From Kiritimatiellia bacterium (GTDB taxonomy: Bacteria; Verrucomicrobiota; Kiritimatiellia; UBA8416), in NCBI GenBank assembly GCA_007126175.1, contig SLBU01000100.1:1-10126 (forward strand): a stretch of DNA of 10,126 nt. Reading direction: 5' to 3'. A program made the position numbers and the translations under genes. This document shows, in pieces, positions 1 through 5,842 of the stretch; the stretch's first letter is position 1; each line of letters starts with the position of its first letter. Below the pieces are notes generated by a model. The model saw only the letters and a program-made list of their open reading frames with translations, made no database searches and was not told the origin of the DNA.

Positions 1-47
1 CGGTTCCATTTTTCTAGGTTTCGTTTGTAGAGGAAGAGAGTGTGGCG
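1..47 (+). promoter_or_regulatory. 5' flank and ribosome binding site of alaS
   Basis: These bases precede the alaS start. The purine run AGGAAGAGAG at 31-40 is the likely ribosome binding site. It is well placed for the ATG at 48 and too close for the in-frame GTG at 42. No complete promoter is visible in so short a stretch, so alaS may be transcribed from outside the window. Confidence 0.5.
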
Positions 48-1835
48 ATGAAGGCAGATGCATTACGACAGATGTTTTTGGAATTTTTTCAGTCCGAGGG
101 GCATACGGTCATTTCCGGTAGTTCCTTGATTCCGGAGAATGATCCGACAGTACTTTTTACTACGGCTGGTATGCACCCGTTGGTGCCGTACCTTTTGGGG
201 GAGCCGCATCCGGCCGGAACACGCCTGTGCGATTGTCAGAAATGTATTCGTACGGGCGATATCGAAAGTGTCGGGGATCTCTCGCATTTGACGTTTTTCG
301 AAATGCTGGGGAACTGGTCTCTGGGGGATTATTTCAAGGAAGAGGCCATTGTCTGGTCTTATACATTTCTGACCTCGTCGCAATACCTGGGATTCAATCC
401 CGACCGCCTGTCGGTTACCGTATTTGCGGGGGACGCGAATGTCCCGCGGGATGATGAATCCGTGGCGATCTGGAAGAAGTTGGGTATACCGGAAGCACGG
501 ATTCATGCTTTGCCGATGAAGGATAACTGGTGGGGACCTGCCGGCAAGACGGGCCCCTGTGGCCCGGATACGGAAATGTTCGTGGATACGGGCCGGGGCG
601 CTTGCGGGGCGGATTGTCGACCGGGGTGTAGTTGCGGCAAGTATTTTGAAATCTGGAACGATGTATTCATGCAATACAATAAGCTGGAGGATGGACAGTA
701 TGTCCCGCTGCAGCAGCATAATGTAGATACCGGTATGGGCGTTGAGCGCACGATCGCCATGTTGCAAGGCAAGACGTCCGTGTATGAGACGGAGTTGTTT
801 GTGCCCTTGATTGCAGCCATATCCGATATGGCGGGGCAACACATGAATGCCAGCGACGAGTTGGCGGTGGCGTTCCGGGTGGTGGCCGATCATTTGCGCA
901 GTGCGGTCTTTATTCTTGGGGATAATCGCGGGGTTTCGCCCGGTAATCTCGGACAGGGCTATGTGCTGCGCCGATTGATTCGCAGGGCCGTGCGCTATGC
1001 ACGCAAGTTGGGGTTGGAGAGTGGCGCTCTTGCCAAGCTCTCCGTGCCTGTGATTGATGGCTACCGCCATGTCTATCCCGAGCTCGATCAGCGGCGGGAC
1101 TGGATCACTACGGAACTGGGCCAGGAAGAGGAACGCTTTGAAAAGACTTTGACGCGCGGAATGGCTGAACTGGAAAAGGTTCTGGGCAAGATGGTGGAAC
1201 ACGGCCAGAAGCAATTTCCTGGTCGCGTGGCTTTTCGACTCTATGATACCTGTGGCTTCCCGGTCGAGTTTACCGAGGAGATTTGTGCGGAAAGTGGTTT
1301 GACGGTTGATCGCGAAGGGTTTGATGCTGCCTTTGTAAAGCACAGGGAGGTATCCAAGCAGAGTGCGGAGAAGGCGTTCAAGGGGGGCTTGGCCGACCAT
1401 TCGGAATATACCACGCGCTTGCACACGGCAACGCATCTCTTGCACAAGGCGCTCCAACAGACGTTGGGGGAGCATGCAACCCAGAAGGGATCGAACATCA
1501 CTGCTGAACGTTTACGTTTTGATTTCAGCCATCCGGAAAAACTGACACCGGAGCAGGTTGCGGAGGTGGAGCGGATTGTGAATGCTGCCATTGAAGCGGA
1601 TTATCCGATTGAATTTGAAAGTATGACGCTGGAGCTGGCGCGCGAGAAGGGGGCCATGGCATTGTTCGGCGGCAAGTACGGCGAAATGGTCAAAGTCTAT
1701 CGGATCGGTAATTTTTCCAAGGAGGTCTGTGGGGGACCGCACGTGCAACGCACGAGTGAGCTAGGCCGTTTTCGCATTGTGAAGGAAGAGGCGTCGAGTG
1801 CAGGCGTACGGCGTATTCGTGCTGTATTGGAGTAG
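48..1835 (+). CDS. alaS: Alanine--tRNA ligase, short form lacking the C-terminal region
   Basis: This enzyme charges tRNA-Ala with alanine in the cytoplasm. Numbering is from the ATG at 48 (595 aa); an in-frame GTG at 42 would add two residues, but the purine-rich site at 31-40 and the family's usual MK start favour ATG. The class II catalytic core is clear: TTAGMHPL near residue 39, FFEMLGNW near 83-90, GPCGPDTEMF near 169-178 and motif 3 GMGVERT near 229-235. An extra cysteine cluster (C186, C190, C194, C196) precedes EIWNDVFMQ. The editing centre is present as HTATH (H459, H463) and CGGPH (C561, H565). Usual bacterial AlaRS has about 870 residues. Here the beta-barrel that normally precedes HTATH is missing, since the tRNA-recognition part runs almost directly into it through FKGGLADHSE. 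The protein also ends just after the editing domain, with no DHHA1/C-Ala region. From memory, similar short forms occur in candidate-phyla bacteria. The ending is coherent, so this is not a truncated pseudogene. Confidence 0.96.
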   Translation: MKADALRQMFLEFFQSEGHTVISGSSLIPENDPTVLFTTAGMHPLVPYLLGEPHPAGTRLCDCQKCIRTGDIESVGDLSHLTFFEMLGNWSLGDYFKEEAIVWSYTFLTSSQYLGFNPDRLSVTVFAGDANVPRDDESVAIWKKLGIPEARIHALPMKDNWWGPAGKTGPCGPDTEMFVDTGRGACGADCRPGCSCGKYFEIWNDVFMQYNKLEDGQYVPLQQHNVDTGMGVERTIAMLQGKTSVYETELFVPLIAAISDMAGQHMNASDELAVAFRVVADHLRSAVFILGDNRGVSPGNLGQGYVLRRLIRRAVRYARKLGLESGALAKLSVPVIDGYRHVYPELDQRRDWITTELGQEEERFEKTLTRGMAELEKVLGKMVEHGQKQFPGRVAFRLYDTCGFPVEFTEEICAESGLTVDREGFDAAFVKHREVSKQSAEKAFKGGLADHSEYTTRLHTATHLLHKALQQTLGEHATQKGSNITAERLRFDFSHPEKLTPEQVAEVERIVNAAIEADYPIEFESMTLELAREKGAMALFGGKYGEMVKVYRIGNFSKEVCGGPHVQRTSELGRFRIVKEEASSAGVRRIRAVLE

Positions 1836-1841
1836 AATCTC

Positions 1842-2258
1842 ATGGCGGCAGCAATGATACAGTGTCCGGCTTGCGGGGAGGAGACTTTCCTGCGCCGGGA
1901 ACCCGTTTATGATGGATTTGTGCGCACGGGCGAAACGCTCTCTTGTGTTGGTTGTGGTCACGTATTCGCGCGTGAGGCAGAGATTCCCTTTGTGTCGATG
2001 GAACGACCAAAAGTGTTTTCCGATGCCGACCGCAGCAAGAAGGTTGAAGTTTTTACCAGTTCCGACAGGGGGCATACGTGCCGACATTGCCGGCACTATG
2101 TCACAAATCCTTTTGTGCAGCGCTGCGGTTTGCATCAAATCGAAGTGCAGGCTACGGACTGCTGCCCGGACTTTTCGGTCAAGACGGAAGATGAAGAGGA
2201 TGACCCGTTGTCCAAACTGTTAGGCAAAAAGGGGCACTCAGGGCATGAGCAGCCGTAG
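1842..2258 (+). CDS. Small cysteine-rich protein with two putative metal-binding modules
   Basis: I do not recognise this 138-residue protein as a named family. It has two cysteine modules. The first is CPAC (C8, C11) paired with CVGC (C35, C38), a typical zinc-ribbon spacing. The second is CRHC (C80, C83), then C95, H98 and the CCPDF motif (C107, C108). Its layout resembles the small C-x2-C...C...C-x2-F modules that bind zinc or Fe-S clusters, but this is only a resemblance. The tail is acidic then basic, and there is no signal peptide or membrane segment, so it is probably cytoplasmic. A GGAG site at 1829-1832 lies inside the end of alaS, nine bases before the ATG, so translation is probably coupled to alaS. 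A second ATG at 1854 is possible. The last 21 bases overlap the convergent prepilin peptidase gene. A role in nucleic-acid or protein binding is a guess. Confidence 0.82.
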   Translation: MAAAMIQCPACGEETFLRREPVYDGFVRTGETLSCVGCGHVFAREAEIPFVSMERPKVFSDADRSKKVEVFTSSDRGHTCRHCRHYVTNPFVQRCGLHQIEVQATDCCPDFSVKTEDEEDDPLSKLLGKKGHSGHEQP

Positions 2259-3113
2259 GTAGGCATCCCACAGTTGTGGCCCCCAATAGATCCAGCCTAA
2301 TGCGCCGAGCGAAAGGTAGGGACCAAACGGAATCCGACTTTGCATTACCTTTTGTCGGGCCAGAATCAGAATCACGCCGATGAGGGTACCTGCAAAGGAT
2401 GCTACAATAATCGTGAAAAGAACGGCCTGCCACCCGAGGAAGGCACCAATCGCTCCCATCAGTTTTACGTCGCCAAAGCCCATGGCCTCCTTCTTGAAGG
2501 CAAACTCTCCAAGCACGGCCACCGCCCAGAGGCTTCCAAACCCGACAGCCAAGCCGACGCCAGAGCGTGCCAACCCAGCCAGCCAGGTGTCAGCCCCGTG
2601 CAGCGATGGCACCAGCATGCTGGCCAGCAGCCCGAGTGCCATCCCGCCAAGCGTCACGCGATCAGGGATAATCATGTGCTCGAAGTCCACAAAGGTGCCC
2701 AGCACTAACCCCATGATCACAAGCCAGCAGAGCGGAATCACGGCAAGACTCGCAACCGGAGCCAGCCCCAAGGGCCGGGGACCAGCGGCAAGATCAAATT
2801 TCAGCCAGACGAGCAGGAAAAGTACGGCCGTGAGACATTCAACACCAATATAGCGCGGCGAGATTTTTGCTTTGCACGTGGCGCAGCGTCCTCGCAAGGC
2901 CAGCCATGCCAGAATGGGAATGTTCTGGTACCAGGCGATCGGGGTGTTACAGGCGGGGCAATGGGATCCGGGATGCACGACAGACTCCTCGCGCGGAATC
3001 CGGTAGATGCACACATTCAGAAAACTTCCGAGGCAGGCTCCCCAACAGAAGGACAAGACACTCAGAAAGGGATACCACATCTGCTGGGGTAGGATTGTTT
3101 GCATAGACCACAC
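2238..3113 (-). CDS. pilD: Type IV prepilin peptidase / N-methyltransferase (PilD/GspO-like)
   Basis: This inner-membrane aspartic protease cleaves the leader of type IV prepilins and pseudopilins and usually N-methylates the new N-terminus. The 291-residue sequence has the family order: GSFLNVCIYRIP at 29-40; a cytoplasmic zinc-binding loop with C52/C55 and C77/C80, as in bifunctional enzymes; about seven hydrophobic segments; first catalytic Asp D143 in VDFEHMIIPD; second catalytic Asp D215 in GFGDVKLMG; and the C-terminal RIPFGPYLSLGA. All key residues are present. The listed start is GTG; an ATG at 3104 three codons in (MQTILPQ) is equally plausible, and neither has a strong ribosome site. 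The gene begins 8 bp after the aroE stop, so it is probably the last gene of the leuA-aroE operon. It implies pili or a type II-like secretion system encoded elsewhere. I cannot tell pilus from secretion use here. Confidence 0.95.
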   Translation of the reverse strand: MWSMQTILPQQMWYPFLSVLSFCWGACLGSFLNVCIYRIPREESVVHPGSHCPACNTPIAWYQNIPILAWLALRGRCATCKAKISPRYIGVECLTAVLFLLVWLKFDLAAGPRPLGLAPVASLAVIPLCWLVIMGLVLGTFVDFEHMIIPDRVTLGGMALGLLASMLVPSLHGADTWLAGLARSGVGLAVGFGSLWAVAVLGEFAFKKEAMGFGDVKLMGAIGAFLGWQAVLFTIIVASFAGTLIGVILILARQKVMQSRIPFGPYLSLGALGWIYWGPQLWDAYLRLLMP

Positions 3114-3121
3114 TGTTCTGT

Positions 3122-3994
3122 TCAGGTTGCGTTAGGATAAACCGCATGCTCCAAGGCGGCACGCATGGCGGCAATGTCTGCCGTTTGTCCGGTCCAGATT
3201 TCAAAGGATCTGGCACCTTGATGCAGCAACATGCCCAATCCATTGCAGGCATGCGCACCCGCCGGTGCTGCCGCACGCATGATTGCCGTTTCGGGATACA
3301 TGTAGATCATATCGAATACGAGCTGCTGCGGACGAAATGCTTCGGGGGGCAGGGGACTGGGATCGTCCGGTTTCATCCCCACGGGACTCGCCTGCACAAT
3401 CAGGTCAACATGACGTGCATGGTGCGGCCAGCCCGCTGCGTCCGTGCCGGCCTGCCGCACTTCGGTTTGCGGGGCGAGCGTTTGTAGCTCCGCCTGCAAG
3501 GCCTGCATGCGCGTGGCATCCAGATCGGCTAGCACGATTTGCTTGGCACCGGCGGCTGCGCATGTGATCGCCACAGCACGACCCGCTCCACCGCATCCAA
3601 GCATGAAAATACGCAGGTCGCGCGGATGTGCCTGAAATGCCTCTTCCAGCGCAAGCAGAAACCCATCGCCATCGGTACTGTGACCGCAGATTTGACCATC
3701 CGGCAAAAATTCGACGGTGTTGACAGAACCGGTCAAGCGAGCCGATTCGGCCAATACATCGAGGCCCCGAAAGGCAACTTCCTTCAGGGGCACGGTCAGG
3801 TTGATGCCCTTGAAGCCCAAGCGCCCCATCGTGCGCAGGGCATCCATGAGGTGCTCCGGCGGCATGTCAAAGGCCAGATAAAGGGCGTCGCGTCCCAGCG
3901 CTTGGAACGAGGCGTTATGCATCACCGGGGACAACGTATGCCCGATGGGATGCCCGAGTACCGCAAAGGTGCTTGTTATGGCGCTGATCTGCAT
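3122..3994 (-). CDS. aroE: Shikimate dehydrogenase with a possible NAD-type cofactor site
   Basis: AroE reduces 3-dehydroshikimate to shikimate in aromatic amino acid synthesis. The 290-residue protein has the full family pattern: substrate site HTLSPVMHN (17-27), NLTVPLKE with catalytic Lys71, NTV (92-94), STDGDGF with catalytic Asp108, dinucleotide loop GCGGAG (133-138), SPVGM, DMIYMYPET, and NGLGMLLHQGARSFEIWTG near the end. Two details differ from the textbook NADPH enzyme. The segment after the second Rossmann strand reads ADLDATR where NADPH-specific AroE has NRT, and an Asp here is typical of NAD-using quinate/shikimate dehydrogenases. The first carboxylate-binding Ser is Thr20. An AAAGG site lies 5 bases before the ATG. 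The gene sits 23 bp downstream of leuA and 8 bp upstream of the prepilin peptidase gene. Primary biosynthetic use is likeliest; a catabolic quinate role is less supported by context. Confidence 0.94.
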   Translation of the reverse strand: MQISAITSTFAVLGHPIGHTLSPVMHNASFQALGRDALYLAFDMPPEHLMDALRTMGRLGFKGINLTVPLKEVAFRGLDVLAESARLTGSVNTVEFLPDGQICGHSTDGDGFLLALEEAFQAHPRDLRIFMLGCGGAGRAVAITCAAAGAKQIVLADLDATRMQALQAELQTLAPQTEVRQAGTDAAGWPHHARHVDLIVQASPVGMKPDDPSPLPPEAFRPQQLVFDMIYMYPETAIMRAAAPAGAHACNGLGMLLHQGARSFEIWTGQTADIAAMRAALEHAVYPNAT

Positions 3995-4017
3995 GATTAC
4001 CTTTCTGGATACGTGGA

Positions 4018-5592
4018 TTAGGGCGTTTGTTCGGTGGGGCGTTCGGTGCCGTCGTTTTTTCGCGCCAACTGCTGTAGGGCAGCCATACGATTGACGCAGG
4101 AAAGATAGGCTCTTGCGCCTGCCTCGACAATATCCGTGCAGGCGGACTTGGCACTCAATACTGGTCCGCTTTCAAACTGCACCCGCACACTGACTTCGCC
4201 CATGGCATCCTTGCCGGTAGTGATTGCCTGTAAGGCAAAATCCACAAGTTTGCCAGGGATGCCCGTAATTCGATCGATCGTTTTCAGCGCGGCATCCACG
4301 GGCCCGTCCCCACAGGCCGCATCCTGGAACACTTCATCGCCACGACGAATCCGGACGGTTGCCGTCGGCACAATGTCCGTACCCGTGGAAACCTGTAGAT
4401 TGTCCAGCACATAGATCCCTTCCGTGTCCGACATTTCCTGGTGCGCAATCATCAGAAGATCGTCGTCGTAGATTTGTTTTTTCTTGTCTGCCAGGGCGAT
4501 AAAGCGTTCATAGGCCTGCTCGCTCTCCGTATCCGACAATACCAATCCCATTTCGTTCAAGCGGTGCTTGAAGGCATGGCGTCCGGAATGTTTTCCGAGT
4601 ACCAGGTCCGTATCCTCGATCCCGACTTCCTGGGGACGCATGATTTCGTAGGTCGAACGCTCTTTGAGCATCCCGTCCTGGTGAATACCAGACTCATGCG
4701 CAAAGGCATTCGCCCCGACAATTGCCTTGTTGCGTTGAATGTTCATTCCGGTCAATTGGCTCACCAGGCGACTGGTCTTGTACAACCGCTCGGTTTTGAT
4801 GTCGGTGTAAAGCCCACAGAAGTGGTCCTTGCGCACTTTCAGTGCCATGACAATTTCTTCGAGTGCAGCATTGCCTGCACGCTCGCCCAAGCCATTGATC
4901 GTACATTCGATCCCGCGGGCACCGGCCTCCACTGCCGCCAGCGAATTGGCAACCGCCAGCCCGAGATCATTATGGCAATGCACGTGAATTCTGGCCAGCC
5001 CGATGTTGGGTACGGTATCGTAGAGCCGCTTGATGACGTCTCCGAATTCGCTGGGAATGGCATATCCGACGGTGTCGGGAATGTTAACCGTTGTGGCGCC
5101 AGCATCAATCGCCGCCTCAACCATTTGTGCCAGAAATTCGGGCTCGGTGCGTGAGGCATCCTCCGGACTGAATTCAATGTCCTGGACAAACGTTTTGGCC
5201 AACTGAATAGACTCCGCCGCTTGCTTGAGAATCTCGGACTGGGCCTTTTTCAGCTTGAACTCGCGATGAATCTTGGAGGTGGCCAAAAAGACATGAATCC
5301 GCGGCTTTGCGGCCGGCATGACGGCATCAGCGCAGCGGGTAATATCCTTTTCGATGCAGCGGGCCAGCCCCGCAATGGTCGGTCCTTTGATTTGTTCGGC
5401 AATCGCCTTGACCGCCGCAAAATCGTCCGGGGAGGCAATCGGAAACCCGGCTTCAATGATGTCCACATTGAGCAAGGCCAACTGACGCGCTACGTCCAGT
5501 TTTTCGCGATGGTTCATGCTGGCACCAGGCGATTGCTCGCCATCGCGCAAAGTGGTATCGAAAATATAGATTTTGTTTGGATCGGTTTGCAT
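4018..5592 (-). CDS. leuA: 2-isopropylmalate synthase
   Basis: LeuA condenses acetyl-CoA with 2-oxoisovalerate, the committed step of leucine synthesis, in the cytoplasm. At 524 residues it has the usual bacterial length. The TIM-barrel carries [12 protein letters not shown] (12-23) with metal ligand Asp12, HCHNDLG (205-211) with ligands His205 and His207, and [10 protein letters not shown] (233-242) with Asn241. The linker motifs [11 protein letters not shown] and GKHSGRHA follow near 299-340. The C-terminal part, from about residue 391 to the VNRMAAL segment near 500, is the regulatory domain that normally binds leucine, so feedback inhibition is likely. The ATG is preceded by AAAGGA with 7 bases spacing. 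Upstream lies a predicted leucine attenuator with its own promoter. aroE and a prepilin peptidase gene follow closely. Citramalate and homocitrate synthases are relatives, but overall length, motifs and the Leu-rich leader favour LeuA. Confidence 0.96.
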   Translation of the reverse strand: MQTDPNKIYIFDTTLRDGEQSPGASMNHREKLDVARQLALLNVDIIEAGFPIASPDDFAAVKAIAEQIKGPTIAGLARCIEKDITRCADAVMPAAKPRIHVFLATSKIHREFKLKKAQSEILKQAAESIQLAKTFVQDIEFSPEDASRTEPEFLAQMVEAAIDAGATTVNIPDTVGYAIPSEFGDVIKRLYDTVPNIGLARIHVHCHNDLGLAVANSLAAVEAGARGIECTINGLGERAGNAALEEIVMALKVRKDHFCGLYTDIKTERLYKTSRLVSQLTGMNIQRNKAIVGANAFAHESGIHQDGMLKERSTYEIMRPQEVGIEDTDLVLGKHSGRHAFKHRLNEMGLVLSDTESEQAYERFIALADKKKQIYDDDLLMIAHQEMSDTEGIYVLDNLQVSTGTDIVPTATVRIRRGDEVFQDAACGDGPVDAALKTIDRITGIPGKLVDFALQAITTGKDAMGEVSVRVQFESGPVLSAKSACTDIVEAGARAYLSCVNRMAALQQLARKNDGTERPTEQTP

Positions 5593-5648
5593 GGTGTTAT
5601 CCTTTCGAAAGTATGAATGTTATCTTGTAGCGTAAGTGTGCCATGATT

Positions 5649-5677
5649 GGCAGGCAAAAAAAAGCCTGCCGATTTTT
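5649..5677 (+). terminator. Overlapping + strand hairpin sharing the attenuator's middle arm
   Basis: GGCAGGC (5649-5655) and GCCTGCC (5664-5670) form a 7-bp stem around a loop of eight A residues. On the + strand it is followed by GATTTTT (T-run 5673-5677), so it may terminate antisense transcripts entering from the leuA side. On the - strand the same two arms give an alternative hairpin without a U-run, which would compete with the terminator for its 3' arm. Confidence 0.5.
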
Positions 5678-5692
5678 ATATTCCCGGCAGGC
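5656..5692 (-). terminator. Intrinsic terminator in the leuA leader (attenuator hairpin)
   Basis: On the - strand, GCCTGCCG (5692-5685) and CGGCAGGC (5671-5664) form a perfect 8-bp GC-rich stem with a 13-base AT-rich loop, followed at once by eight T residues (5663-5656). This is a textbook intrinsic terminator. It lies between the leu promoter and leuA, not at a gene end, so it must be conditional for leuA to be expressed. It could also stop readthrough from ppk1. Confidence 0.88.
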
Positions 5693-5721
5693 ACCTGTTG
5701 GATCTGGAAGCCGCACATGAC

Positions 5722-5802
5722 TCATCCCAGACAGACGCCGGCCGGGCCGCGAAGTCGTAGGCTGCCTAGCGTTGTCCTGGAGTGTGTTGTGCTTACATAC
5801 AT
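5722..5802 (-). CDS. Putative leu operon leader peptide (26 aa)
   Basis: This ATG-to-TGA ORF of 26 codons reads MYVSTTHSRTTLGSLRLRG and continues PAGVCLG. It has four Leu codons: CTA at 12 (5769-5767), CTA at 15 (5760-5758), CTT at 17 (5754-5752) and CTG at 25. Three fall within six codons, just before the GC-rich antiterminator segment in codons 19-22. CTA looks uncommon in the neighbouring genes, as in known leu leaders, though I did not count it. The ATG lies at the predicted transcription start, so initiation may be leaderless; AGAGG at 5820-5816 is too distant to be a good ribosome site and would lie upstream of that start. Position, length and codons fit a regulatory leader peptide whose product has no other job. 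A chance ORF cannot be excluded without comparison to relatives. Confidence 0.68.
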   Translation of the reverse strand: MYVSTTHSRTTLGSLRLRGPAGVCLG

Positions 5803-5809
5803 GGCACTA

Positions 5810-5838
5810 ACCGTACCTCTTGTTGTGCGCATTGTCAA
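5810..5838 (-). promoter_or_regulatory. Sigma70-type promoter of the leu leader
   Basis: A consensus -35 box TTGACA (5838-5833) is followed after exactly 17 bases by TACGGT (5815-5810), which has the key T-A...T pattern of a -10 box. It starts 5 bp after the ppk1 stop codon. The predicted transcript start falls at about 5803-5802, on or one base before the ATG of the leader ORF, so the leader mRNA may be leaderless. The -10 match is moderate. Confidence 0.7.
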
Positions 5839-5842
5839 CTGA

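Larger units (their letters stand above)
5593..5838 (-). promoter_or_regulatory. Predicted leucine-responsive transcription attenuator of the leuA operon
   Basis: This 246-bp leader fills the space between ppk1 and leuA. In transcript order it holds a promoter (5838-5810), a short ORF with Leu codons at positions 12, 15, 17 and 25 (5802-5722), an antiterminator segment inside that ORF (5746-5737), and a terminator hairpin with a U-run (5692-5656). The segment 5746-5737 can pair with 5692-5683 at 9 of 10 positions, which would block the terminator's 5' arm. A ribosome stalled at Leu12 or Leu15 for lack of charged tRNA-Leu would leave 5746-5737 free, so transcription would continue. A ribosome finishing the ORF would cover it, so the terminator would form. 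This is the classic enterobacterial logic. The elements are seen directly; regulation is inferred. I see no T-box or known riboswitch core. Confidence 0.75.

Noticed and set aside
63..1475. 470-codon open frame antisense to alaS
   Set aside because: It lies wholly opposite a well-supported gene, its translation is rich in Arg/His/Ile/Pro without recognisable motifs, and it has no ribosome site. It is a codon-bias shadow.
4441..5154. 237-codon open frame antisense to leuA
   Set aside because: It is fully covered by leuA, with no motif or initiation signal. It is a shadow.
5593..5838. T-box or metabolite riboswitch upstream of leuA
   Set aside because: No AGGGUGG-type T-box sequence or other recognisable riboswitch core is present. 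A short ORF with Leu codons explains the layout better.
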